A stretch of DNA of 60,000 nucleotides from Mesostigma viride (taxonomy: Eukaryota > Streptophyta > Mesostigmatophyceae > Mesostigmatales > Mesostigmataceae), in assembly GCA_009746045.1 (NCBI GenBank), contig RPFO01000213.1, forward strand, positions 5,844,927 to 5,904,926. Reading direction: 5' to 3'. How positions within the stretch are numbered: the first letter of the stretch is position 1; each line of letters begins with the position of its first letter. The notes under the pieces were generated by a model, which worked only from the letters and a program-made list of their open reading frames with translations, made no database searches and was not told the origin of the DNA. The translations under genes and the position numbers were made by a program. Shown here piece by piece: positions 44,901 through 53,459 of the stretch.

Positions 44901-47795
44901 TCACTCGAGGATCTAAGCTCCCAACCTTCATCCTGTCCTGCCACCCATCACAGGCCCAAGCTGCAGGACGCCATCAAGAGACTCCGGCTGCGTGCGCCCG
45001 AGCTGGTGCAGATGCCTGCAGAAGAGGCGCAGGGGGGCGTGGGTGTGCCTCTATTCGGCGCGCTCTATCGGCCCGATCCGGCGGTGTGGGGGGCGGGGCC
45101 GTACCCGACGGTGGTCATCGTGTATGGAGGGCCCCGGGTGCAGGTGGGTGCGGGAGACGGCATAGAAGTCGGGAATGAGTACCTACAACAATGATAATTG
45201 CAGTCATCAATGCTTGGTGTCGATGGGCGCCGGAGGTCACTGTCTGTGAGACGACTCGCACAGGGTTGATGTTGTCGTTGTGTGCACGGCCGGCCAACGG
45301 ATGCAAACAGGTCCGCACACGCATGTGGGGCATCCCAACAATCGCCACTGGACTTGAGTCCGCGGACTCTCCAGCAAAGCTTGAGAGTGCCGTAACCTTG
45401 TTTTGCCGCTGCTGCAAAAGAGCCGTGATCTTCTTACTTTGCTGCTGCTGCTGCTGCTGCATTCCTCCTGCCCGCATGGATGTATATGCTCACGTTGTCG
45501 CTGTTGTGCCTTTGCACACCCTTGCCCACATAGTTGCGCCATGCCATGCCATGCCATGCCAGCGCTGATATGCTTTGTGCCGGGACATGATGTGGGGTGG
45601 CATCTCGTATTTGTACAGGCGGTCACCGACAGCTGGCTCATGACCATCGACCTGCGCGCCCAGAGCCTCAGAAGTCGCGGATTCCTGGTGTGGAAGGTGG
45701 GTCAAGGCTAGTCAAGGCTAGCCGCTAGTGTGCATCACAGTTGTGCTGTAGGGGGGTCAAGGGCTAGTGTCCGTCACACTGGTGTGGAAGGTGGGTCAAG
45801 GCTAATCAAGGCTAGCGGCTGGCATTTGTTGCATTGTGTGGGAGGGTGAGGTCAAGGCTAGCGTCCGGTACACTTTTGTGAACGGCCCAGGGGGCAAAGA
45901 TTTTTCTCTGTTTGTTGGGGTCATGGGGCAGCTGATCTGTCATCACTGGCTGTAATGCTTGCGAATACGAGGATTCTGGAGCAATTTTCTCCCCGCTCCC
46001 CTTTCATCCGGACAATGTCCTCATGATGAACCAAAATTTTAACTGGAAGCTAAGCTATAGAGCTGCAGCGGTCGACATCACTATACCCGGCTATTTCACA
46101 GAACAGCCTGCCCCGTTTTTTCGCGTTTCTTTCCCCCTCACACCCTTACATTGTCTGTATAACACCCTCGATCAATCACACCGTCCTCCATCGATAGCAC
46201 CATCCTCAGTCTCAAACATCAAACGCCTCCATTTCATGACCCTGACCACCCCTGCCAGCTCGACAACCGAGGCAGCGCCCGCCGAGGCATCGCGTTCGAG
46301 GCCCCCATCAAGGGCAAGCTGGGAATATGCGACACGAGGGACCAAGCCGTGGGCCTGCGGTGGCTGGTGGGCCAAGGGCTGGCGGACCCAGCGCGCGTCG
46401 GCATCTGCGGCTGGAGCTATGGGGGCTACCTCTCCCTCATGGCCCTGGCCTGCTTCCCGCAGCTGTTCAAGGTGGGTGCAGCCATGACAAGTGGGTGGTG
46501 ACTGCAGCTGTTCGAGGTGGGCTGCATCGCTAGGCCTTTGGCGCAGAGTCTTTTTGGGCTCTGGTTGTCCGTTGTCCCTGGGCCTGCTTCCCGCAGCTGT
46601 CCAGGGGGGTCACACCCGCACCCTTTTGAGGTGATTTGTGCCCGCAGCCGTTTCAGGTGGTTTACTCCCAGATCTGTCAAGATGGCATGTGTGGGCGGCT
46701 TGTGCCCACACAAGCCACCCGTTGCGGGCTTGTGCCACACCCACAGCCTTACTGTGGGCCCTGCCCACGATGCCTTTTGGGCGCGGGCCGTTTGGGCACT
46801 GGCCCAATGGCCCTTAATTTTGTTGGAAACGCGCAGACAGTCGTTGGCTCTGCGCCATCGCTTGCCGCGTCTATGCCCTGCTGCCCATATCCCTTGGCTC
46901 AACTTGGACAGCATCTGGCCCAGCATGGCTCTACAGGGCGGGCTCCACCCTTGTCAGCATTCGCCATCTACCCGTAGTTGTCTCATTAACTATCCCAGTA
47001 GCGGTGTCACGTAACATCTCCCTCATGGCCTCATCGAAAGTCCTCTCTTTGTCTCACGTAAGATTCCCCCTCTTTGCCTCACTTAATACCCCCCTAGTAG
47101 GCTCACTTAGCATCACCCCTAGTTGTTACACATACTACCCCCCACGTTGTCTCACTTGTGGCCACAACCCTCCTTTTTTACGACGTGGTAGAGCATGTGA
47201 CATACTGTGGCACTTCGATGTTGATTGCAATTCAGTCCTTGGTGACCTTGCGTAGTGCTGCGCTTGCTGCCCTTGCTTCCGCTGCCTCTGTGTGCGTGTC
47301 TTCATATTCCAACAAATTTGCACATGGGAGCCCTCACCCCTGCCCCCGGCCCCCCCCCCCCCCCCAAAAAAAAAAAAAAAGAAAATACTGTCTCTGCCAC
47401 GACGCCAACAAAACCTTCCTTGTGTGCTGTTCTGCACCTGCCAGGTGGGCATCGCGGGCGCCCCCGTGACGTCCTGGGATGGCTACGACACGCACTACAC
47501 GGAACAATACATGGGCTTCCCCGCGCGCAACACCCGTGCGTACGAGCTCAGCAGTGTGCTGCCCCACGTGGCGGCGGGCATGCGCGGCCGGCTGCTGCTC
47601 ATGCACGGGCTGATCGACGAGAACGTGCACTTCCAGCACACGGCACGGCTGCTGGGCGCGCTGAATGCGAGCCGCGCGGTGTACGACCTGCTGCTGTTCC
47701 CCGAGGAGCGCCACATGCCGCGCACGCTCAAGGACCGGCTGTGCATGGAGCACCGCATCCTCGCGTTCCTGCAGCAGCACCTGCTGGCCGGGTGA
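35638..47795 (+). CDS. dipeptidyl peptidase, prolyl oligopeptidase family S9 (DPP8/9-like), complete, 10 exons
   Basis: Exons: 35638-35973, 37012-37206, 38166-38195, 39751-40566, 41951-42362, 43346-43655, 44954-45143, 45619-45696, 46259-46471, 47445-47795. They total 2931 nt, 976 aa, phases consistent. Serine exopeptidase predicted to release N-terminal Xaa-Pro dipeptides; no signal peptide or membrane segment is seen, suggesting a soluble intracellular enzyme. The N-terminal DPPIV beta-propeller shows [38 protein letters not shown] and [18 protein letters not shown]; the EE pair that anchors the substrate amine is split across exons 3 and 4. The hydrolase domain shows [29 protein letters not shown], nucleophile GWSYGGY, catalytic Asp in GLIDENVHF and His in EERHMPR. 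It is longer than plant DPPs (~750 aa) because of a Glu/Lys/Arg/Gly-rich insert coded at about 40010-40280 and a Ser/Gly-rich insert at 43360-43480. The 42362/43346 junction is the least certain. Confidence 0.93.
36720..36793. repeat. 27-bp tandem repeat in DPP intron 1
   Basis: About 2.5 copies of gcgtaaaacagctgcgtaaa acaactt. The rest of the intron (35974-37011) shows no recognised element. Confidence 0.75.
37527..37560. repeat. poly-G tract in DPP intron 2
   Basis: Run of about 34 nearly uninterrupted G; another lies at 38788-38806 after (GT)n in intron 3. The remainder of both introns has nothing recognised. Confidence 0.9.
39106..39430. repeat. (AAACC)n minisatellite in DPP intron 3
   Basis: About 60 copies of the pentamer with scattered aagcc/aaacg variants. 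The complementary strand reads (GGTTT)n. Confidence 0.97.
39480..39616. repeat. (CCA)n microsatellite in DPP intron 3
   Basis: About 45 triplets with one ATC interruption. It is followed at 39643-39675 by an echo of the next exon start (aggacgagatgtcgcgccga versus aggaggagatgtcgcgccgc at 39749-39768). Confidence 0.97.
40625..40737 (+). repeat. donor echo and short duplication in DPP intron 4
   Basis: 40627-40640 (acgatggtgcaggt) copies the exon 4 end/donor (40555-40568). Next, a ~37-bp segment (ggtgcctattctccgtatca...) is directly duplicated at about 40674-40737. Confidence 0.75.
41030..41263. repeat. 39-bp tandem repeat in DPP intron 4
   Basis: Six copies of a unit containing agtggtagcataacacttta and ttttcacttaaaa, about 90% alike. 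Confidence 0.95.
41612..41774. repeat. (CCA)n microsatellite in DPP intron 4
   Basis: About 54 uninterrupted CCA triplets. Confidence 0.98.
41872..41940. repeat. (CA)n microsatellite ending near DPP exon 5 acceptor
   Basis: About 34 CA dinucleotides ending 10 bp before the acceptor AG at 41949-41950. Confidence 0.98.
42589..42925. repeat. 45-bp (x3) and 36-bp (x2) tandem repeats in DPP intron 5
   Basis: 42589-42723: three copies containing ggtggtggagtctttgtgga. 42850-42922: two copies containing ggggagatgtctgacgt. The rest of the intron shows nothing recognised. Confidence 0.9.
43840..43940 (+). repeat. telomere-like CCCTAA motifs and exon-end echo in DPP intron 6
   Basis: 43858-43898 carries aaccctaacccccaaaccct and gaaaccctag, resembling degenerate plant-type telomere repeats. 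43897-43940 (ggggcggagctgtgatgcgc atcaggt) echoes the exon 6 end (ggggcagagctgtgtgacat ctacaggt, 43630-43657). Confidence 0.5.
44251..44327. repeat. 19-bp tandem repeat in DPP intron 6
   Basis: Four copies of gttgcgtgcctcctcacag, each ending in an acceptor-like CAG. Farther on, 44735-44775 and 44925-44953 repeat the intron end (cccaaccttcatc...cacc). Confidence 0.9.
45779..45860 (+). repeat. echoes of DPP exon 8 end
   Basis: 45779-45820 (tggtgtggaaggtgggtcaa ggctaatcaaggctag) is a near copy of the exon 8 end plus intron start (45687-45720). A weaker third copy is at 45828-45862. Confidence 0.88.
46502..46665 (+). repeat. three echoes of DPP exon 9 end
   Basis: The exon end GCTTCCCGCAGCTGTTCAAG (donor at 46472) recurs at 46502-46518 (gcagctgttcgaggtggg), 46578-46600 (gcttcccgcagctgtccagg) and 46640-46662 (gcccgcagccgtttcaggtg). 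The remainder of the intron (to 47444) has a degenerate ~36-bp repeat (tctcactta...cccctag, 46970-47162) and a C-run/A-run at 47350-47380. Confidence 0.85.
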
Positions 47796-48037
47796 TGGGA
47801 ATCGGTTGAGGGCTAAGTAATATGCTCCGTGGCTCGCCACGAGACAGTGAAATTAATAAAATTCTATTGCTTTTGAACTAAACACGGGATATAATGAAGT
47901 AAATTTAATGATTGCAACCACCAGCTACGGTACTGGAGCAGCACCTGTGGCCAGCTACATAAGTGGAAAGATGATGTGGACTGCATGGGATCAATATCCT
48001 AGACCACGTGCATGCGGTGCCCGGCTGTCCTGCGATT
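47796..48037. other. DPP 3' flank
   Basis: No gene. Contains ttaataaaattc at 47853, a possible polyadenylation region for the DPP gene. Confidence 0.4.
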
Positions 48038-48244
48038 AATGCTCGTTCACTCATTCATTCATTCCTTCATTCATTCCTTCATTCCTTCCTTCATTCATTC
48101 ATTCATTCATTCATTCATTCATTCATTCATTCATTCATTCATTCATTCATTCATTCATTCATTCATTCATTCATTCATTCATTCATTCATTCATTCATTC
48201 ATTCATTCATTCATTCATTCATTCATTCATTCATTCATTCATTC
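48038..48244. repeat. (TTCA)n microsatellite
   Basis: About 50 tetramers, slightly interrupted (ttcc) in the first 50 bp. Confidence 0.98.
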
Positions 48245-48526
48245 ACGCGCCTCCATTGGGAGAGACTAGAGCTAATGAATTGACAATCTGTACACAATTA
48301 ATTTCTATTTTCTCATCTTCTGTTTGTTTTTCTTCGTTCCTCGCCCCGCGGTACCCCTGAATCCCATCCATCTCCTCGCTGTTGACGCGCCCTCCATATC
48401 CTGCACATGCCGGTACTATGGCGGGCCGCGCGCTCAATGAACCTCGACATTACAAGTGTACGTCAACAAAAACAATGGAAAACCGCTCCAAGGCGCATCC
48501 CCCCCATATACACCCTCTATTTGTTT

Positions 48527-48838
48527 AAACTTTTGTGTAATTATTTTTCTAATGAGATTAGCATAGTACTCCGTGGCATGCTTCTTCCCCCCCATGACAG
48601 GCTCCCCCTTCGCTGGGCATAGCTTGAAGATCATGGGGATACAAGTGCCCTGGTGCACCTAGAGCAAGGGTCCTTTACATCCCCACCCTTGCAGGAAGTA
48701 GCTTAGGATGTATGATAGGCCATACGCCCTCTCTCAAGGGCTATGTGCTACATATACTCCCAACGGAGTTATGTTACAATTCAATTCCGTGGCATGCCTT
48801 TGCGCATGACACGCAAGTACTTACTTACTTCCTTACTT
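48527..48838. mobile_element. type-3 LINE 3' end flanked by split copies of the hairpin repeat
   Basis: 48645-48785 (+) is a LINE 3' end (cttgcaggaagtagcttagg..., CTCCCAACGGAG at 48757-48768, then an A/T-rich tail). Its homologue on the minus strand is 50700-50870. On both sides are minus-strand halves of the ~90-bp hairpin repeat (48527-48581 and 48784-48838), suggesting the LINE end landed inside one. Confidence 0.6.
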
Positions 48839-48849
48839 ACACCCTCTAT

Positions 48850-49129
48850 TAATTAATTAATTAAACTCGTGCTCCCGTTGGGGAGTCACGGAGCATTCAT
48901 CCCGACGGATGGATGGATGGATGGATGGATGACCAGTTGGATTAATTAATTAATTAATTAAACTCGTGCTCCCGTTGGGGAGTCACGGAGCACCGAAGTG
49001 CTTTTAATCCCTGTGTGTGCACTACAGGAGAAAGGGCAGAGACCCCCAGTCTCCTTCATGCCAAAGGCATGCCACAGCTGCAATCGGGCGCGGCTAGCTA
49101 AAAGGACAGGCTAACGATCCGGCAAACTG
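48850..49129 (-). mobile_element. two truncated type-1 LINE 3' ends
   Basis: A short copy (48850-48897) and a ~185-bp copy (48942-49129), both minus strand. Each has a TTAATTAA-type tail, the hairpin CTCCC-CAAC-GGGAG (plus strand ctcccgttggggag at 48874 and 48969), and, in the longer one, the 3' UTR seen at 53262-53447 (cacttcggtgctcc, catgaaggagactgggggtc). A (GGAT)n tract abuts each tail. Confidence 0.8.
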
Positions 49130-49574
49130 TGGTTGGATGGATGGATGGATGGATGGATGGATGGATGGATGGATGGATGGATGGATGGATGGATGGATGG
49201 ATGGATGGATGGATGGATGGATGGATGGATGGATGGATGGATGGATGGATGGATGGATGGATGGATGGATGGATGGATGGATGGATGGATGGATGGATGG
49301 ATGGATGGATGGATGGATGGATGGATGGATGGATGGATGGATGGATGGATGGATGGATGGATGGATGGATGGATGGATGGATGGATGGATGGATGGATGG
49401 ATGGATGGATGGATGGATGGATGGATGGATGGATGGATGGATGGATGGATGGATGGATGGATGGATGGATGGATGGATGGATGGATGGATGGATGGATGG
49501 ATGGATGGATGGATGGATGGATGGATGGATGGATGGATGGATGGATGGATGGATGGATGGATGGATGGATGGAT
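49130..49574. repeat. (TGGA)n microsatellite, ~111 perfect copies
   Basis: A pure tetranucleotide array of about 445 bp sits exactly between two LINE 3' ends; its reverse complement (ATCC)n continues the tail of the LINE copy to its right. Open in all three frames as an artefact. Confidence 0.99.
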
Positions 49575-49990
49575 TAATTAAACACGTGCTCCCGTTGGGG
49601 AGTCACAGAGCACCGAAGTGCTTTTAATCTCCGTGTATGCACAACAGGAGAAAGGGCAGAGACCCCCAGTCTCCTTCATGCCAAAGGCATGCCACCGACA
49701 GCTGCATTCGGGCGCGCTAGCTAAACAGACACGCTAACGATCCGGCAATCTGTGGGTGCAATAAGACCCATGTGAGGATATCATAGAAAGGAGCGTGGGC
49801 AATGATGCAGGTAATCTGATCGAAGCCATGACGTAGCATGGGCTGCATGGCTGTACAAGGGCTTAGCTAAGGCTATGGCTGGTTGTGTACCGTGCGTGAG
49901 CGGTGCACGTGACTAGGTATGGTGGCACTGTCAGCTAGGCGTGCAAACATTCTAAGCATGGCTGCCATGGCGGCAGTGTTAACGCGGCGT
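49575..49990 (-). mobile_element. ~410-bp type-1 LINE 3' UTR copy
   Basis: Reverse complement aligns with 53040-53447 (e.g. cacggtacacaaccagccat, catgggtcttattgcaccca, tgccggatcgttag). The tail TTTAATTAATCC runs into the (TGGA)n array. 5'-truncated; no coding sequence. Confidence 0.82.
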
Positions 49991-50504
49991 CGGTCAGGCG
50001 CAGCAATTAAGCCGCGGAATGAAAAGCTTGCGTAGTCCAGGTACTGCATGTCGCCATTAATTTGCATTTGTCGTATACGCTATAGCATGGTACGCTATAT
50101 ATCATGGTTTCTTGGGCAGCCTCTGGCGAGGCGCTTGGCGATGGGTTTGCTTGCGGTGGCCGGTGTGCGGGCCCAGACGACTGCATGGGAAAGGACGATG
50201 GCAAGTGGGTTGGGCTGGGAGCCGGAAAGCTCCTTTTCCAAAGCTCGTTCTGCTTTTGGAGTTGTCATAGCTGCTTGTCACGTACGTGCGTAACTTAACT
50301 GTCGATACTGCGTTTCAGCCCTACATTTCAGCCCTGTAATCGACTATACTGGCGAGTGCGTCTTAAAAAGGCGCATCGAATGCAAGTGATCTGACCAGAT
50401 TTGGGGCTCAGACGCAAAAGAGCTGAGCTCCGCCGTCAGCCATACCGGCGCCATCAGCCATTTCCGAACTCAGGGGTGGTACCATCGGGGTTAATGCTCC
50501 GGCC
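49991..50504. other. unassigned sequence
   Basis: No gene, RNA or known repeat recognised. Confidence 0.4.
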
Positions 50505-50900
50505 GTACGTGACTCCCCAACGGGAGCACGCTAGTTTAATTATTAATTAATGTTGGGTAACTAATTAATGTTGGGTACTCCGTGCCACATGCTGGCCGTT
50601 CAGCTAGTGCATGTTCACTTACTTTAATAGTTATATGCGCATATATTGCCAGTGCACATCGTCGCGTCGCTGCAGCAACACGCGATGTTTTCTGGCATTA
50701 GTTAGTGAATTAATTAGGAACATAACTCCGTTGGGAGTATATGTAGCACATATCCCGGAGAAGGGGCATATGGCTTTTAATAAATTAATTCTAAGATACT
50801 TCCTGCAAGGGTGGGAATGTAAACGACACTTGCTCTAGGTGCACCCGAGGGCACCTGCACCAGGTGCCATGATGTCTCGGAGCTCACTTAAGGCCCGTCA
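50505..50900. mobile_element. LINE 3'-end fragments (type 1 +, type 3 -)
   Basis: 50508-50547 is a 3'-terminal piece of type 1 on the plus strand (hairpin 50513-50526, then tttaattattaatt). 50700-50870 is a type-3 3' end on the minus strand (hairpin 50726-50737, tail ttaattaggaac). No ORF. Confidence 0.7.
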
Positions 50901-51009
50901 TGGGGGGGAGATCATCATGGCTATACAAGAGCTAGGGCATGGCTTCTCAACAGAGAGCGACTCTCTGCATAGGCAGAGCATGGCTAAATGCTTACTGCAA
51001 CATTCAGTA

Positions 51010-51912
51010 AATTAAAAAAAAATAAAAAATTATAACATGCCTCCGTGGGGAGATCATGTAGCACATATTCCTTGATGGGTGGGTGGAGGCGGCATGGAGG
51101 AAGCCGTGTAATCGAAGTAATTCCTAACTCTAAGGTATCTATTCTATAAAATCCCAACTACACTACTCAGCAAAACGCCCCTTCCTCTTGGGGGGGGGTG
51201 GCTTGCCCACAGGCCGGGGCTGGCGTGTGAGCCTGGACAATCTTCTGCCACCGCTTCTTGCTCTGCATGGCAGTCAAAGAAGGGAGAGGGAGTGGATGTG
51301 GTGTTCAAACTGAGCTCAGGGACCACTAGGTCGGCCAGCAACATCTGGATGTATGTAGTTCATGGCAGGTTTACCTAGCTTACTGGGAATGTCCTTGCCG
51401 GCCAGGCCACGTCAAAATATGCCGCCCTGGTTGGCCAAGCGGTTGGGGGCCGGCCAGACCAAGGGCGGTGTCGACCTGGCTGGTGCGAGCGAGATGTCCA
51501 AATGCTATCTTACGCTGCATCCTAAGTAATCTCGTCCGAAATACGAGGCATCCCCTGATACAAAGACTCTTATGACCTACGCTTGGAAAACCCTACATTC
51601 AGGACCTGTCGGAGCATCCTGTAAAACGTGCCGTCTAGCTTAGCTGCCAGTGTGTCCGTGAGTGTCCACGCCTCGGCGCCATACATACGTAAGCACCGTG
51701 AGGACGAGCCTGGTGGACCTTGATTAAGAGCATGCGCTTGCGGTGCTCGCCCAGGCCCTTCGAGCGCCAGTCGGGTGTTGAGCGAACGGAGCCTGGCCCA
51801 GGCCAGGCCGATGCGGATGTCCCGACATCGTTGGCGGTGTCAGGGAGCATGCTCCCCAACAGTTTAATGAAGCGGTCACGGAACGGCCCGACCTCCGTCC
51901 CATCGAGCAGCT
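51010..51912 (-). pseudogene. LINE ORF2 C-terminal part and type-2 3' UTR
   Basis: With frameshifts the minus strand reads RIGLAWARLRSLNTRL, YVYGAEAWTLTDTLAAKLDG, FYRMLRQVLNVG, LYQGMPRISDEI, KKRWQKIVQAHTPA and a basic end PPPKRKGRFAE followed by a stop (~51170). This is the region downstream of reverse transcriptase in non-LTR retrotransposon ORF2 proteins. A 3' UTR with hairpin at 51041-51052 and an A/T-rich tail (51010-51030) follows. It is very probably continuous with the RT relic at 53.46-55.37 kb, split by the insertion at 51925-53447. Confidence 0.75.
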
Positions 51913-51924
51913 ATAGGCGCGGCA

Positions 51925-53447
51925 AGGGAAGCTCTTCGTGCCCCCGAAGGGGGGGGCGGCTATCGACTACCGCGACACGTCCTGGCTCTACCCTTATGAC
52001 GAACCACGCCAACGCCTGTTTATCTTGACCAGCCACTACCAGCGCAGCCTCGGCGACCTCAACAGAGCGCTCATGCAGCGCCCCCGCCCCCGCACAGCCG
52101 GCAGCCCCATCGGCTTCCTCCCTCTGCAAGGATGACATCCGCGCAGTGCTGGAGGAGCACGTGACCTGGCCGCTGGTCGAGAAGATGACCTCGCTGAACA
52201 CCACGCTCAACACGGTCGAGGCCCGGGTCTCCAACGTGGAAACCAAGGTCGTCCACAAGCTACAACCACAGTTCACGGCGCTACACACCGCGGCGCAGGC
52301 TTCGGAAACGCATGCTGCACTTGTCTCTCGCCTTAACCAGGTGGAGGGCAAGTGTGGCGTGCTCCTGAAGAAGCTTGAGGCCATCACCGCCCACACCGAG
52401 GCCCTGGCCACACAGGTCCCCAAGATAGCGGAGCAGACGGCCACCATTGCATCCCAGCCACCCCGGCAGGATGCTGGCGACCTCCCGCCGCTCTCCTACG
52501 CGGACCTGCTGCGGTCAGCGACCGCCTCCACCACCGACGCCATCGCCACAAAGCTCCAGGAGCTGGAGGACCACCGCCAGGCCCAGCAACGGGAGGTCAC
52601 CGACCGCGCTCGCCGCGAGTGCCGAGTGGTGCTACGTCGCTTCCCCCAGAAGCCAGGTGAGACGTCAACCTCTCTTGCTGACGAGCTCAAGAACCAGCTT
52701 CTTACCCTCATGGACCTGGTAGGTGAGGTAGAACTGCGTGGGTGCCACCGCCTTCCCCACTCACGGGACAAGGCGGCTCCCCCACCAGTCCTACTCACCT
52801 TCCCCTCCCCTGAGGATAAGCAGCGGTTCCTCTCTCGTCGCAAGCGGTTGCACGACCTCACCTGGACGCTGGATGACGACCTCACCCCCGCTCAGCAACA
52901 GCAGCGACGCGACCTGTGGCCGGAATACCTCCGCCATAAGCAGGACCCCCAGAAGCCCAAGGTGTACTGGAGGGGCGGGGACCTGATGATCAACCACAAG
53001 ATGTGGACGCCCCCAGCGGGCTAGAATAGCAATAGCCCTAGCTTGTAACCATTGGCGTCACTGCCGCTAAGGCAGCCATGCCTAGACTGTTGCCTAGCTG
53101 TGCCAACACACCTAGTCACGTGCCGCCAACGCACGGTACACAACCAGCCATAGCCTTAGCCTAGTCCTAGTACAGCCATGCTACGCCCTGGCTATGTTCA
53201 GATTACTTGCCCACGCTCCGTGCTATGATATGCTCACATGGGTCTTATTGCACCCACAGTTTGCCGGATCGTTAGCCTGTCCTTTTAGCTAGCCGCGCCC
53301 GATTGCAGCTGTGGCATGCCTTTGGCATGAAGGAGACTGGGGGTCTCTGCCCTTTCTCCTGTAGTGCACACACAGGGATTAAAAGCACTTCGGTGCTCCG
53401 TGACTCCCCAACGGGAGCACGAGTTTAATTAATTAATTAATTAGTTA
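51925..53447 (+). mobile_element. LINE copy with RRM-type ORF but no ORF2, with 12-bp target-site duplication
   Basis: The exact direct repeat ATAGGCGCGGCA flanks the element (51913-51924 and 53448-53459). Inside: coding sequence from the very first bases (KLFVPPKGGAAIDYRDTSWL), one frameshift near 52110-52130, the 292-codon ORF, a ~420-bp 3' UTR (53028-53425) shared with 49575-49990, the terminal hairpin at 53404-53417 and a (TTAA)n tail. It is inserted, in opposite orientation, into an older ORF2. Confidence 0.85.
52146..53024 (+). CDS. LINE ORF1-type protein: coiled coil plus RRM-like domain
   Basis: Open frame of 292 codons; the protein originally began upstream (51925-52130 encodes related sequence in another frame, ending near SPIGFLPL), so the ATG at 52146 may be only the first ATG left after a frameshift. 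Residues 1-115 have heptad-like spacing (LVEKMTSLNTTLNTVEARVS, ALVSRLNQVEGKCGVLLKKL), followed by a Pro-rich linker and PLSYADLLRS. Residues ~155-250 form an RRM-like region (RRECRVVLRRFPQ, DLVGEVELRGCHRLPHSRD, PVLLTFPSPEDKQRFLSRRK) and a tail with VYWRGGDLMINHKMW. This layout is known from ORF1 RNA-binding chaperones of L1-like LINEs. A diverged relative is at 26.9-27.4 kb. Confidence 0.75.
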   Translation: MLEEHVTWPLVEKMTSLNTTLNTVEARVSNVETKVVHKLQPQFTALHTAAQASETHAALVSRLNQVEGKCGVLLKKLEAITAHTEALATQVPKIAEQTATIASQPPRQDAGDLPPLSYADLLRSATASTTDAIATKLQELEDHRQAQQREVTDRARRECRVVLRRFPQKPGETSTSLADELKNQLLTLMDLVGEVELRGCHRLPHSRDKAAPPPVLLTFPSPEDKQRFLSRRKRLHDLTWTLDDDLTPAQQQQRRDLWPEYLRHKQDPQKPKVYWRGGDLMINHKMWTPPAG

Positions 53448-53459
53448 ATAGGCGCGGCA

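Noticed and set aside
49129-49627. WMDGWMDG proteins open in three frames
   Set aside because: (TGGA)n microsatellite.
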